The position numbers and the translations under genes are program-made. Below the pieces are notes generated by a model, which was not told the origin of the DNA, ran no database searches, and saw only the letters and a list, made by a program, of their open reading frames with translations. A stretch of DNA of 6,441 bases from RUG14186 sp964644555 (GTDB lineage Bacteria; Bacillota; Clostridia; Eubacteriales; Anaerofustaceae): the NCBI GenBank assembly GCA_964644555.1, contig CAZXWI010000088.1:1-6441 (forward strand). The letters run 5' to 3'. Positions 1 to 5,166 of the stretch are shown piece after piece (the first letter of the stretch is position 1; each line of letters starts with the position of its first letter).

Positions 1-27
1 AAGAACAGAAAGGAAAAAATTATTTAA
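1..27 (+). CDS. C-terminal tail of an upstream gene (partial)
   Basis: Frame 1 is open from the window edge and ends in TAA at 25-27, encoding KNRKEKII. The A of this stop is the A of the next gene's ATG (TAATG overlap), the usual arrangement of translationally coupled phage genes. Only eight residues are visible, so nothing can be said about function, and the reading is supported only by the overlap. Confidence 0.3.
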   Translation, partial: KNRKEKII

Positions 28-266
28 TGACAGAAAAAACAGAAACAAAAAATATTACACGTACAATTACTAATAACAATCCTTCACCTACAAAATTTGG
101 AGGACTTATCTTCTTCTCAGACTTTGAAACTGAATATAGAGGAAAAGATCAAAATTCTTCCTCTATTGCTGAACGTATTATTTCCGACAGAAATTTTGAC
201 AGACAATGCAAAATCAACGCAGAAAATAGAGATAAATATAAAAAATTAAGCAAAAAGGAGAATTAA
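27..266 (+). CDS. Small unknown protein, 79 aa
   Basis: I do not recognise this protein. It opens with a polar, Thr/Asn/Lys-rich stretch (residues 1-23), has a short hydrophobic patch GGLIFF near residues 25-30, and ends in a charged, probably helical tail rich in Asp, Arg, Asn and Lys. There is no signal peptide, membrane segment or Cys/His metal motif. The ATG at 27 lies 12 nt behind an AAAGGA ribosome-binding site (9-14) and overlaps the upstream stop. The next gene starts 4 nt after its TAA, so it belongs to the same operon. It may be a small cytoplasmic accessory phage protein. The gene call is fairly safe; the function is unknown. Confidence 0.7.
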   Translation: MTEKTETKNITRTITNNNPSPTKFGGLIFFSDFETEYRGKDQNSSSIAERIISDRNFDRQCKINAENRDKYKKLSKKEN

Positions 267-270
267 TAAA

Positions 271-642
271 ATGCAGAATTTTGAAAAAAAACTTAAATAT
301 GAAAAATACAAAAATATGGGAAATGTGATTACAGTTGATTTACATAATGGATATACAGTTATTGCAATCATCGGAAAAGATGAGGCATATAATTATGATG
401 TTGAACTAAGGCTGAAAGAGAACGGAATTGACAAATGGGATTTAATCGAAAAAGCAGAACATTTAAAATTCAAAAATGATACAAATAATGTGCATTCAGA
501 ACTTTTAAAAACTATCAGCAATTATTTAAACGATGGATTTTTTAAGTATTATATCGACAGATATAAGTATGAAGTTAATTGTTTCGAAATTGGAAACACT
601 CTTGAAGAAACGAAAAGATTGCACGAATTTTATGCTTCGTAA
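271..642 (+). CDS. Unknown protein, 123 aa
   Basis: Unrecognised. The ATG at 271 sits 10 nt behind an AAGGAG site (255-260), just after the previous stop (264-266). Residues 16-44 (NMGNVITVDLHNGYTVIAII and following) look like alternating beta strands, and the later part is Lys/Asp-rich and probably helical (KTISNYLNDGFFKYYIDRYK). It is soluble, with no Cys/His cluster and no membrane segment. The last 11 bases overlap the deaminase start at 632 in another reading frame, which suggests coupled translation of the two. An accessory role is all that context allows. Confidence 0.72.
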   Translation: MQNFEKKLKYEKYKNMGNVITVDLHNGYTVIAIIGKDEAYNYDVELRLKENGIDKWDLIEKAEHLKFKNDTNNVHSELLKTISNYLNDGFFKYYIDRYKYEVNCFEIGNTLEETKRLHEFYAS

Positions 643-1066
643 TATAGATTATAAATATTTTACTAAGGCTCGCCAAGCCGCCAGTATTTCAGACTATCCT
701 AAAATCCATGTAGGTTGTATTGCTGTGTATCAAGGACAAGTTATTGCATTGGGCTGTAATCGTAATAAGACTCATCCTGTTCAGAAGTTTTATAATCGGT
801 TTAGAGAAGACTCTAATGAATTATTACCAAAACTTCATGCAGAAATCAACTGTATTAATCAATTCAAAGGATTGAACGTGAATTTTTCTAAAGTGAAATT
901 GTACATATATAGAATTGGGAATGATAGAGATTTTCGTATGTCTCGTCCATGTCCTTCCTGTATGGCTGCTATTAAGGATTTAGGGATTAGAGATATTTAC
1001 TATACTACGAACGATGGTTATTCATATGAACATTTGGAGAAGAATATTACAGGAGGTGCTGCTTAG
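632..1066 (+). CDS. Zinc-dependent dCMP/cytidine deaminase family protein
   Basis: Seen: a 144-residue protein with the complete cytidine-deaminase-fold zinc signature, LHAE (His69, catalytic Glu71) followed by RPCPSC (Cys107, Cys110). The N-terminal part, HVGCIAVYQGQVIALGCN, matches the strand pattern before the active site in this family. Known: such enzymes hydrolytically deaminate a cytosine moiety (dCMP to dUMP for thymidylate supply, or cytidine) using zinc held by one His and two Cys, with the Glu moving protons. Which substrate this one uses cannot be read here; dCMP is the common phage case. I chose ATG 632, overlapping the previous stop by 11 nt, because the alternative upstream TTG at 533 would put 33 extra residues entirely inside the previous gene. 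The ribosome-binding site is weak, consistent with coupling. A tRNA- or base-modifying deaminase remains possible. Confidence 0.85.
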   Translation: MLRNIDYKYFTKARQAASISDYPKIHVGCIAVYQGQVIALGCNRNKTHPVQKFYNRFREDSNELLPKLHAEINCINQFKGLNVNFSKVKLYIYRIGNDRDFRMSRPCPSCMAAIKDLGIRDIYYTTNDGYSYEHLEKNITGGAA

Positions 1067-1305
1067 TGTTTGGTTGTGAGTATTGTCATAAATTTCCAAA
1101 TCATAATCCACGTTGTCCGTTAGCTCCTGAACCAAAATTTACTCATTATTGCTCTATTTGCGGAGAAGGCATCGGTGATGGAGAAGAATATGTTGAGAAC
1201 GATGATGGTGGGTTTGTACATCTGGATTGCCCGTCTGTAAGGGAAGCAGTTGAGTTTTTAGGATATGAGGTTAGAACAATGGAAAGCGAGGATGATGGTT
1301 ATTAA
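1066..1305 (+). CDS. Small zinc-knuckle protein, 79 aa, GTG start
   Basis: Two metal-binding modules are visible. The first is C4-x2-C7 with H13 and C17, a knuckle-like set; the second is C29-x2-C32 with H52-x2-C55, a treble-clef/LIM-like set. The remaining C-terminus is acidic (VREAVEFLGYEVRTMESEDD). The GTG start at 1066 shares a base with the deaminase stop (TAGTG) and lies 9 nt after a perfect AGGAGG at 1051-1056, so it is well supported. Small proteins of this build often bind nucleic acid or a protein partner, but no specific function can be assigned. Its tight linkage to the deaminase shows co-expression only. Confidence 0.8.
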   Translation: MFGCEYCHKFPNHNPRCPLAPEPKFTHYCSICGEGIGDGEEYVENDDGGFVHLDCPSVREAVEFLGYEVRTMESEDDGY

Positions 1306-1408
1306 AGAACTGAAGATATTCTTAGGAAAATTAATTCCTAAAGTACATAATCTACCACAAGTTATCTATATTCGGTGGATGGATAGAGACTGGTATATAC
1401 AGAAATAG
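1292..1408 (+). CDS. Possible short ORF, 38 aa
   Basis: An ORF starting at the tandem ATGs 1292/1295 overlaps the end of the zinc-knuckle gene by 14 bases and runs to TAG at 1406-1408. The product is basic with amphipathic character (MMVIKELKIFLGKLIP at its start; RWMDRDWYIQK at its end, unusually Trp-rich). A purine-rich stretch GGAAAGCGAGG (1281-1291) could serve as a ribosome-binding site, better for 1295 than 1292. No family is recognised. The stop codon lies inside the hairpin called as the minus-strand terminator. It may be a real coupled micro-gene or a chance frame. Confidence 0.4.
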   Translation: MMVIKELKIFLGKLIPKVHNLPQVIYIRWMDRDWYIQK

Positions 1409-1437
1409 TCCGTCACCATATTTCAGATAACGGACTA
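1406..1437 (-). terminator. Terminator-like hairpin of the minus-strand unit
   Basis: The inverted repeat TAGTCCGT/ACGGACTA gives 8 bp on either strand. In the minus-strand RNA the stem extends to 12 bp through two G-U wobbles (TAGTCCGTTATC against GGTGACGGACTA, 8-nt loop), while the plus-strand RNA would have C-A mismatches there. A modest U-rich run (ATTTCT) follows on the minus strand. This strand bias points to an RNA read leftwards, ending the 42-aa peptide transcript. The U-tract is weak, so termination may be inefficient. Confidence 0.5.
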
Positions 1438-1441
1438 AAGC

Positions 1442-1458
1442 ATTTAGTAAGACTAATA
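1442..1458 (+). repeat. Direct repeat R2, copy 1 (17 bp)
   Basis: ATTTAGTAAGACTAATA, identical to 1859-1875. Internally it is an inverted repeat, TTAGT-AAG-ACTAA. Just upstream, ACTAAAGCATTTAGT (1434-1448) is a second overlapping palindrome sharing the TTTAGT arm, so this copy shows three ACTAA-type half-sites. It lies in the 3' untranslated part of the minus-strand transcript. It could be an RNA pairing element or a protein-binding operator. Confidence 0.7.
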
Positions 1459-1480
1459 CATAGAAAAATAGAAACGTATA

Positions 1481-1609
1481 CTATCCTTTACTTTTTATTT
1501 CAAGTGATAGCTTCATCTCTTTGTTGGCGCAAAGAAAATCTTTTAACATTTCTCTTAACTCACGAATGGTGATTCCGAGAGCCAAGATAAATAATGTTAC
1601 TTCTGCCAT
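1481..1609 (-). CDS. 42-aa peptide with hydrophobic N-terminus, minus strand
   Basis: Read on the minus strand, ATG at 1609 follows a perfect AGGAGG (complement of 1620-1625) by 10 nt and runs 42 codons to TAG. The peptide begins MAEVTLFILALGITI, a possible short membrane segment, then becomes charged and amphipathic (RELREMLKDFL) and ends Lys-rich. It is the only well-supported minus-strand gene in the window and has its own extended -10 promoter and downstream hairpin. Size, hydrophobicity and RNA-repeat context recall small type I toxins or holin-like peptides of Gram-positive bacteria, but it does not clearly match the Fst, TxpA or BsrG sequences I know. The coding frame contains repeat R1 at codons 26-31. 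Function is inferred, not shown. Confidence 0.6.
   Translation of the reverse strand: MAEVTLFILALGITIRELREMLKDFLCANKEMKLSLEIKSKG
1519..1534 (+). repeat. Direct repeat R1, copy 1 (16 bp)
   Basis: CTTTGTTGGCGCAAAG, identical to 1824-1839, with a GC-rich centre unusual in this AT-rich stretch. It folds as CTTTG-TTGGCG-CAAAG. Because the stem is self-complementary, the opposite-strand RNA has the same stem with the complementary loop CGCCAA. This copy is inside the coding region of the 42-aa peptide (residues LCANK). Confidence 0.75.
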
Positions 1610-1640
1610 TTATTTATTGCCTCCTATGTATAGTTTTACC

Positions 1641-1659
1641 TGCCACTTTAAGTGTGGCA
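1641..1659. promoter_or_regulatory. Inverted repeat between the divergent small genes
   Basis: TGCCAC and GTGGCA flank a 7-nt spacer, and the centre contains the nested CACTT-T-AAGTG palindrome. The site lies just downstream of the minus-strand -10 element, in the peptide's 5' leader and in the region between the two divergent small ORFs. It could be an operator for a dimeric regulator or a leader hairpin controlling translation. Strand and partner are not known. Confidence 0.45.
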
Positions 1660-1667
1660 TTACAGTT

Positions 1668-1676
1668 ATTATAACA
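1668..1676 (-). promoter_or_regulatory. Extended -10 promoter for the minus-strand peptide
   Basis: The minus strand reads TGTTATAAT, a perfect TGnTATAAT extended -10 element. No good -35 is visible at 16-18 bp, as is common for extended -10 promoters. Transcription would begin near 1661, giving a leader of about 50 nt before the ATG at 1609. The -10 sits within an 11-bp palindrome, GTTATTATAAC (1665-1675), so a weak plus-strand -10 may overlap it. Confidence 0.5.
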
Positions 1677-1695
1677 CAGAAAGGATAAAAATGAA

Positions 1696-1809
1696 ATGAT
1701 ATTTAAATTAATATTATTAGGTTTCGCAATAGGATTTCTAGCAAAAGAAATTTATGGGTTTTTGAATGTATTAGTGTTGTTTTATAGGGCTAAAAGACAC
1801 TCAAAATAG
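1696..1809 (+). CDS. 37-aa hydrophobic peptide
   Basis: ATG 1696 follows AAAGGA (1680-1685) by 10 nt; an earlier ATG at 1691 is closed by TGA within three codons. The product starts MIFKLILLGFAIGFLAKEIY, continues with a second hydrophobic run (FLNVLVLFY) and ends with a basic tail (RAKRHSK). This predicts a small membrane peptide with one long or two short hydrophobic helices and a positive, probably cytoplasmic, C-terminus. It is transcribed divergently from the 42-aa peptide and is followed 14 nt later by repeat R1 copy 2. No family is recognised; a membrane-active toxin or holin-like role is possible but unproven. Confidence 0.5.
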   Translation: MIFKLILLGFAIGFLAKEIYGFLNVLVLFYRAKRHSK

Positions 1810-1823
1810 AAATTTCATGGATA

Positions 1824-1839
1824 CTTTGTTGGCGCAAAG
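1824..1839 (+). repeat. Direct repeat R1, copy 2 (16 bp)
   Basis: Exact copy of 1519-1534 in the same orientation, 305 bp downstream and outside any recognised gene. A plus-strand RNA from here would present the loop UUGGCG to the complementary loop CGCCAA of the minus-strand peptide mRNA. Confidence 0.75.
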
Positions 1840-1858
1840 TTTGAAGTTTTGGATAAGT

Positions 1859-1875
1859 ATTTAGTAAGACTAATA
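1859..1875 (+). repeat. Direct repeat R2, copy 2 (17 bp)
   Basis: Exact copy of 1442-1458 in the same orientation. Here R1 precedes R2 by 19 nt, whereas at the other locus R2 precedes R1 by 60 nt, so the pair is not a simple block duplication. It contains TAATAT, a possible but weak -10 for the operon starting at 1931. Confidence 0.7.
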
Positions 1876-1930
1876 TGATCGAGTTTTAAAATCATGTTGT
1901 TAAAAATTGAATAAAGAAAGGATGAAGTTT

Positions 1931-2395
1931 ATGACATTTGAAAGTTTAATGGAAAGTATGGATGTGGGTTTGGTAAGTTATCACATTTATAAAAATGAAT
2001 GGGAAACTTATTTTGGCAATTTACCAAAAGTTCCAAATGGTTACTCTCTCCCACTTATTAACAACGATAAAGACTTAGATGCAGTTTTTAATTATTTGCA
2101 AATAAGAAATATGGAAATTGATTTGACATATCCAAAAGAGGTACAAGAATCATCTTTTGATGCGTCAGATTATGAAGCAGAATGTTTCTTTGTACATTTA
2201 TGGCTAGGAACTATTTTTGATTATTGGTTTGGGAAATTAAAACCTATCGACAACATGGATATTATTTGTGAATGTGATATTTTAGGTATGTGTTTTTGGG
2301 AATATTTAAGAAACGAACGAACCATTGAGGAATTAAAAGAATGTGCCCAAAAAGTTAAAGATACTTATGATAAATTTGTGAATGGTGGTGAATAG
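1931..2395 (+). CDS. Unknown acidic protein, 154 aa
   Basis: Unrecognised. The protein is acidic and rich in aromatic residues, with Trp/Phe/Tyr-heavy segments such as FFVHLWLGTIFDYWFG and CFWEYLRNE, and probably helical toward the C-terminus (IEELKECAQKVKDTYDKF). Its few Cys (CECD and nearby) do not form a convincing metal site. I chose ATG 1931 because AAAGGA (1917-1922) lies 8 nt upstream; an in-frame TTG at 1907 would add eight residues but lacks a site. It is the first gene of the operon that leads into the RNA polymerase-like protein, whose probable start follows 2 nt after its TAG, so the two are likely coupled. A direct role with the polymerase is only a guess. Confidence 0.72.
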   Translation: MTFESLMESMDVGLVSYHIYKNEWETYFGNLPKVPNGYSLPLINNDKDLDAVFNYLQIRNMEIDLTYPKEVQESSFDASDYEAECFFVHLWLGTIFDYWFGKLKPIDNMDIICECDILGMCFWEYLRNERTIEELKECAQKVKDTYDKFVNGGE

Positions 2396-2397
2396 AT

Positions 2398-5166
2398 ATA
2401 GCAAAACAGAAATCATGTCATAAATTTATTTACAAACTACCAAGTAAGCGTTTAAAGCAGTCAAGATGGAATCTTACTCTCCCACTTCAATCTGCTATGA
2501 AAAATAAAAATGATATTGTGGCTTTGAATGATAGTCAAATTCTTCGTTGGATTTGTGAATTAAATGGTATAGAGGATTTAGATTACGAAGTATCAAAACT
2601 CAAAAAAGAGATAAAATCTGTAAAAAAGCAACCTAAAAGCAAAGAAAACAAAGATAAAATTAAAGAATTATATGAAAAACTCTATTCTTTGCAATATCAG
2701 AAAGATTATTTTTGTATGATTATGAATTCCGATAAGGATTATGATAGAGCCAATCAAGGATTTAAAATCAATGGTTATGAGTATCATCGCTTGCTTGGAA
2801 CTAACGGTGGAATTAAAAAATCAACTATCACATATATAGGAGATAATGTTTTTTCAGAAATTATAAAGCGTATGGATAATGGCAGAGATAAAACAAAACC
2901 TATTATCCCAGCGAAGTTAGAAGCATATCAAGCGTTAATTTGTAGTGGTTCTATTCCTGTTACAATGCCAAGAATCTTGGTTGTGAATGATTGTAATGTA
3001 ACTTTTAAGGAAAATGTTATTAAGATTAGTGACGAATGCGAAGGTGAACCACAACTTACATACGAAGAAGATTATGAAATTGAGTATTGTGATTCTGATG
3101 GATATGGGTTTATGTCACCAGATTATTCTCGCACTATTAACAAGGATTTATATGGTTACGAATTTGAAGGACAAACTATATCGGGTGTAAATACTCGCTA
3201 TGCTTGGACTAAGGGGATGTTGTTTACATTTGACTTTGTAGAGTTTGCAAAAAGAGTTAATCATGAAAATTATATGGTGCTTGATGCATGGGGGGATTGG
3301 CGAGATGTACGAGATTATGATGTAATTCTCACTACTTCTATGGTCAAATTATGGGATTCATATAATAATCTTGAGCATTTTATTCAGTGTTGCAATGAGA
3401 ACCACTATCAGTTTTCAGTTGCTAAAACCACACCACACGAGTTGGAAAATGTACGAAATTCTAATTATCAATTCTTACAAACTTATGAATTAACCGATGA
3501 AGAGTTATACGAATTATGCAAACCAACCATAGATGAAATTACAGATGTTCTTGGTAATGATTGGCGAAAAGCGATTGTATTTGCCAAAGGAATGTATCTT
3601 AACGAAGATAATATAGATTATATAGATAATGACTTTATTAAGGCTCTCATGATAGATAAGCGCATATTAGATGATTCGTTTGTGATCAAGAAACTACATT
3701 CAATGATAAAGAAAAGAATTGAAATGGCTGCTAAAGGTTCTGTAAAACTTAATGGTAATTTTTCTATTGTATCAGGTGATATGTATTCTTTAGCTCAGTC
3801 AATGTTTGGATTGCCTGTTACTGGATTGTTAAAACAAGGCGAAGTGTACCATAAGTATTGGATTGATAAAAAAGTTGACGAAATTGCAATATTTCGTGCG
3901 CCGATGACTTGTCACAATAATATTAGGCGTAGAAAAGTTGTGCATAGCGAAGAAATGAATTTTTGGTATCAGTATAATACTACTGGAATTATCTTGAATT
4001 CATGGGATACTACTTGTGATGCGACCAATGGAAGTGATAAAGACGGGGATATGTTCTTTACGACAGATAATAAAATTATTGTAGAACATACGCTTAATTC
4101 TACAACTATTGAATGTATGCAGAGAAAAGCAGCAAAAATTATACCAACAGAAAATGATATGGTAAAAGCAAATAAACTTGCTTTTGGCGATGAAATTGGA
4201 ACTACTACTAACCGTATTACCGCAATGATCGAAAGACAATCTATGTTCTCATCAGATAGCGAAGAATACAATGTGTTGGATTATCGTATTAAATGTGGGC
4301 AACACTTCCAACAAAATAGCATTGACAAAGCTAAAGGAATTATTGCCAAACCAATGCCTAAATATTGGTATGACAAGTCGTCTTGTAATAAACTTCCTGA
4401 AGATACAGATGAGCAGAAACAATTTAAAGAATTATGTTTAAGAATTGTTGCTGAGAATAAACCATATTTTATGAAATATGTATATCCTGATTTAATGGCA
4501 AAATACAATAAATATCTCAAGGATACCAACAGTAAATGTATCAGAGAGTTTAAAATGAACATTGTAGATTTGATTCAAAAGCCAAATAAGACTATCCCAG
4601 AAAAAGATTTTCTTGAATATTATAGAAAACTTATGCCTGTGGGAGATAATGCTTGTACTATCAATCGTATCGCTTGGTTATTTGAAAACACCTTCAAGTC
4701 ATATCTTGGAGAATATATTAAAAAAAGAGAATTTGACTATTCTATTCTTAAATCTGGTGTTGAATATAGTAAAAATGATTATCAGAAAATCTCAAAGATA
4801 AAGGCAGAATATGATGACTCTGTAAAGTATTATCAACAATTGGCAAATAAGCAACGTTTGGATAAGGATGAAGTAAGCGTAAATAGAAATATGATGTTGT
4901 TAAAGTTTAAAGCAAAATGTGAAGAAATTTGCTCAAACGAAAAAGAACTTTGTGATATTGTAATCGACCTTTGCTACTCTTCTTCTAAGTCTAAACAGTT
5001 TGCATGGGATATTTGTGGAGAAATTATTATTAAGAACTTATTAGACAAAAATGGCAATGTAATAAATTATCCTGTCTTAGTCAAGTCAGATGGTGAGTTT
5101 GAATTTGGTGGTGAACAGTTTATTATGCGTCAAAAACAATTCGAGGAGGATGAAGAACTATTATAA
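2398..5166 (+). CDS. Single-chain two-barrel (DPBB) RNA polymerase-like protein
   Basis: Seen: RAPMTCHNN (residues 500-508, numbering from the ATA at 2398) followed by DKDGD (547-551). The latter matches the DxDGD loop that holds catalytic magnesium in multisubunit RNA polymerase beta-prime and in YonO/QDE-1 enzymes, and the preceding RAP block parallels NRAPTLHR. Upstream, TKGML (Lys272) and SMVKLWDSY (Lys317) resemble the conserved lysines of the beta-like barrel. A Lys/Glu coiled-coil-like stretch lies near residues 66-100; the C-terminal 350 residues are unassigned. Known: such proteins make RNA on DNA (YonO of phage SPbeta) or RNA templates (QDE-1). Inference: a phage polymerase for its own genes. 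The first ATG is 2497, but the frame is open back to 2392 with convincing coding (KLPSKRLKQSRWNLTLPL), so the start is probably ATA 2398, 7-9 nt after GGTGGTG. Confidence 0.75.
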   Translation: MAKQKSCHKFIYKLPSKRLKQSRWNLTLPLQSAMKNKNDIVALNDSQILRWICELNGIEDLDYEVSKLKKEIKSVKKQPKSKENKDKIKELYEKLYSLQYQKDYFCMIMNSDKDYDRANQGFKINGYEYHRLLGTNGGIKKSTITYIGDNVFSEIIKRMDNGRDKTKPIIPAKLEAYQALICSGSIPVTMPRILVVNDCNVTFKENVIKISDECEGEPQLTYEEDYEIEYCDSDGYGFMSPDYSRTINKDLYGYEFEGQTISGVNTRYAWTKGMLFTFDFVEFAKRVNHENYMVLDAWGDWRDVRDYDVILTTSMVKLWDSYNNLEHFIQCCNENHYQFSVAKTTPHELENVRNSNYQFLQTYELTDEELYELCKPTIDEITDVLGNDWRKAIVFAKGMYLNEDNIDYIDNDFIKALMIDKRILDDSFVIKKLHSMIKKRIEMAAKGSVKLNGNFSIVSGDMYSLAQSMFGLPVTGLLKQGEVYHKYWIDKKVDEIAIFRAPMTCHNNIRRRKVVHSEEMNFWYQYNTTGIILNSWDTTCDATNGSDKDGDMFFTTDNKIIVEHTLNSTTIECMQRKAAKIIPTENDMVKANKLAFGDEIGTTTNRITAMIERQSMFSSDSEEYNVLDYRIKCGQHFQQNSIDKAKGIIAKPMPKYWYDKSSCNKLPEDTDEQKQFKELCLRIVAENKPYFMKYVYPDLMAKYNKYLKDTNSKCIREFKMNIVDLIQKPNKTIPEKDFLEYYRKLMPVGDNACTINRIAWLFENTFKSYLGEYIKKREFDYSILKSGVEYSKNDYQKISKIKAEYDDSVKYYQQLANKQRLDKDEVSVNRNMMLLKFKAKCEEICSNEKELCDIVIDLCYSSSKSKQFAWDICGEIIIKNLLDKNGNVINYPVLVKSDGEFEFGGEQFIMRQKQFEEDEELL

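Noticed and set aside
533..631. Longer version of the deaminase from TTG 533
   Set aside because: The extra 33 residues lie wholly within the preceding gene in another frame, have no ribosome-binding site, and are not needed for the deaminase fold.
655..690. GGCT/AGCC hairpin in the early deaminase gene
   Set aside because: Four base pairs inside clear coding sequence, fully explained by the Ala/Arg codons.
1434..1875. CRISPR-like or invertible element from the repeated motifs
   Set aside because: Only two copies of each repeat occur, spacing is irregular, there is no regular spacer pattern, and the copies are direct rather than inverted, with no recombinase nearby.
3969..4562. Minus-strand open frames of 79-100 codons under the polymerase gene
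   Set aside because: They lie opposite the most conserved part of the polymerase, lack convincing ribosome-binding sites, and have the hydrophobic, Ser-rich look of antisense shadow frames.
5154..5166. Programmed -1 frameshift joining the polymerase to the zinc-ribbon protein
   Set aside because: The downstream frame only opens at 5154 and the 13-nt window contains no X-XXY-YYZ slippery heptamer; an independent non-ATG start explains it more simply, though this is not excluded.
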